Shown here: in pieces, positions 5,163-5,596 of the stretch | How the letters are laid out: the number at the start of each line of letters is the position of its first letter | Numbering within the stretch: the first letter of the stretch is position 1 | Assembly: GCA_051745935.1 (NCBI GenBank) | Contig: JBNJEM010000536.1 | Span: forward strand, 1-5,596 | Direction of reading: 5' to 3' | Length of the DNA stretch: 5,596 bases | DNA from: JBNJEM01 sp051745935 | Lineage (GTDB): Bacteria; Planctomycetota; Planctomycetia; Pirellulales; Pirellulaceae | Notes under the pieces: generated by a model | Seen by the model: the letters and a program-made list of their open reading frames with translations, nothing else | What the model was told of the DNA's origin: nothing | Database searches by the model: none | Made by a program: the position numbers and the translations under genes

Positions 5163-5472
5163 TTAAGCGTCCGGGGCCGCACACATCCCGAAGACTTTGC
5201 ATGGAGGACCACCCCCGTGTCGGTGGTGAGTTCCGGAAAGCGATAGTGGATCTGATTCTTGTCGCAGGCCGCAAGGCAGTCGCCGCATAGAGTGCAGGTG
5301 ATGCCGGGGCGGCGGGCCGAGGCGGCGGAGCGTTTTGGTCGAGCGATGAGCAACCAACCATTCGGTCAAGAAAGCAGCGTAGACGGCCAGCCCGAAGACT
5401 TGAACGAAGGAAGTGCGCGCCCAGAAGAAGTGACAAAATGATGGTGAATGCGTAACGTACGGCGTTTCTCAT
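5163..5472 (-). pseudogene. Frameshifted remnant: small membrane protein start joined to polyferredoxin C-terminus
   Basis: ATG 5472 opens a membrane segment, RYAFTIILSLLLGAHF (to 5410). The sense then continues one base out of phase as FVQVFGLAVYAAFLTEWLV and AHRSTKTLRRLG (5408-5316). It moves again to a third frame for a ferredoxin motif C-x2-C-x2-C-x3-C (CTLCGDCLAAC) with DKNQIHYRFPELT (5302-5198), and shifts back for VFGMCAAPDA with TAA at 5163-5165. From memory, a CTLCGDC motif followed by YRFP and an LHAVFLG-like ending is the C-terminus of membrane polyferredoxins. Each shift lies near a short run (CTTCC, CCGCCGCCCC, CAAAG), so either the gene is decayed or the sequence has indel errors. 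The start overlaps the stop of the upstream gene as ATGA and has GGGGA upstream. The N-terminal part may belong to a separate small membrane protein family. Confidence 0.55.
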
Positions 5473-5596
5473 AAGGTTTCCCCGTAAAGCGACCTCGCCA
5501 CGCTTTGTCCCGTAACGGTCCGGAACACGCGGCCGATGAGCCGGTGCAACCGAGGTGGCTCGGCCCGTGGACACGCGTCCGGGAGGTTTACCAGCC
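5469..5596 (-). CDS. C-terminal end of an unidentified gene, running off the window
   Basis: On the minus strand a frame enters from the window edge and gives 41 residues, starting LVNLPDACPRAEPPRL and ending in VARSLYGETL, with TGA at 5469-5471. The stop overlaps the ATG of the next frame (ATGA), an arrangement typical of translationally coupled operon genes. This supports both the strand and the frame, although the piece is short. The composition (Arg, Leu, Pro) fits a high-GC protein. The family cannot be named from the tail alone. Confidence 0.5.
   Translation of the reverse strand, partial: LVNLPDACPRAEPPRLHRLIGRVFRTVTGQSVARSLYGETL

Noticed and set aside
1019..5358. TGAGCAACCAAC shared at 1019-1030 and 5347-5358
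   Set aside because: About one shared 12-mer is expected by chance in a window this size, and the flanks do not align beyond a few bases.

Overview
This window looks like high-GC bacterial accessory DNA, most plausibly from a planctomycete or related lineage. That placement is an inference: it rests on the four-helix-bundle/zinc-ribbon gene at the left edge, the style of the group II intron pieces, and an NxrB-like iron-sulfur subunit next to a polyferredoxin and a CuA cupredoxin. No rRNA, tRNA, CRISPR array or intact transposase is visible.

Layout. (1) 80-865, minus strand: an intact four-helix-bundle 'suffix domain' protein with a C-terminal topoisomerase-type zinc ribbon. (2) About 940-1160, plus strand: a structured segment that looks like the 5' end and domain I of a group II intron. 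(3) 1159-3149, plus strand: remains of a respiratory operon. It holds a NarH/NxrB-type beta subunit lacking its N-terminal Fe-S module and C-terminus, fused out of frame to the C-terminal half of a membrane polyferredoxin, then an intact membrane-anchored CuA cupredoxin. (4) 3269-3787, minus strand: the N-terminal third of a group II intron reverse transcriptase. (5) 3907-4077, plus strand: a 56-residue single-pass membrane protein or N-terminal fragment. (6) About 4080-4374, minus strand: a weakly supported fragment with a CxxC motif and one membrane helix. (7) About 4349-4894, plus strand: an archaemetzincin-like zinc protease with an unusual insertion in its zinc site, in visibly lower-GC DNA. 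(8) 4757-5077, minus strand: an unidentified acidic helical reading frame without a clear start. (9) 5163-5596, minus strand: the end of an unknown gene, translationally coupled (ATGA) to a frameshifted membrane/ferredoxin remnant that ends in the C-terminus of a polyferredoxin.

The main message is fragmentation. Most genes between 1.1 and 5.5 kb are cut at one or both ends, and the cuts fall next to, or between, two oppositely oriented group II intron pieces. The nxrB-like, polyferredoxin and CuA genes would together suit electron transfer between a molybdopterin oxidoreductase, the membrane and the periplasm. As written here, only the cupredoxin is complete. Either this is a real decayed, intron-associated rearrangement hot spot, or it is a chimeric assembly joined at repeated intron copies. 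Read-level evidence is needed to tell these apart.
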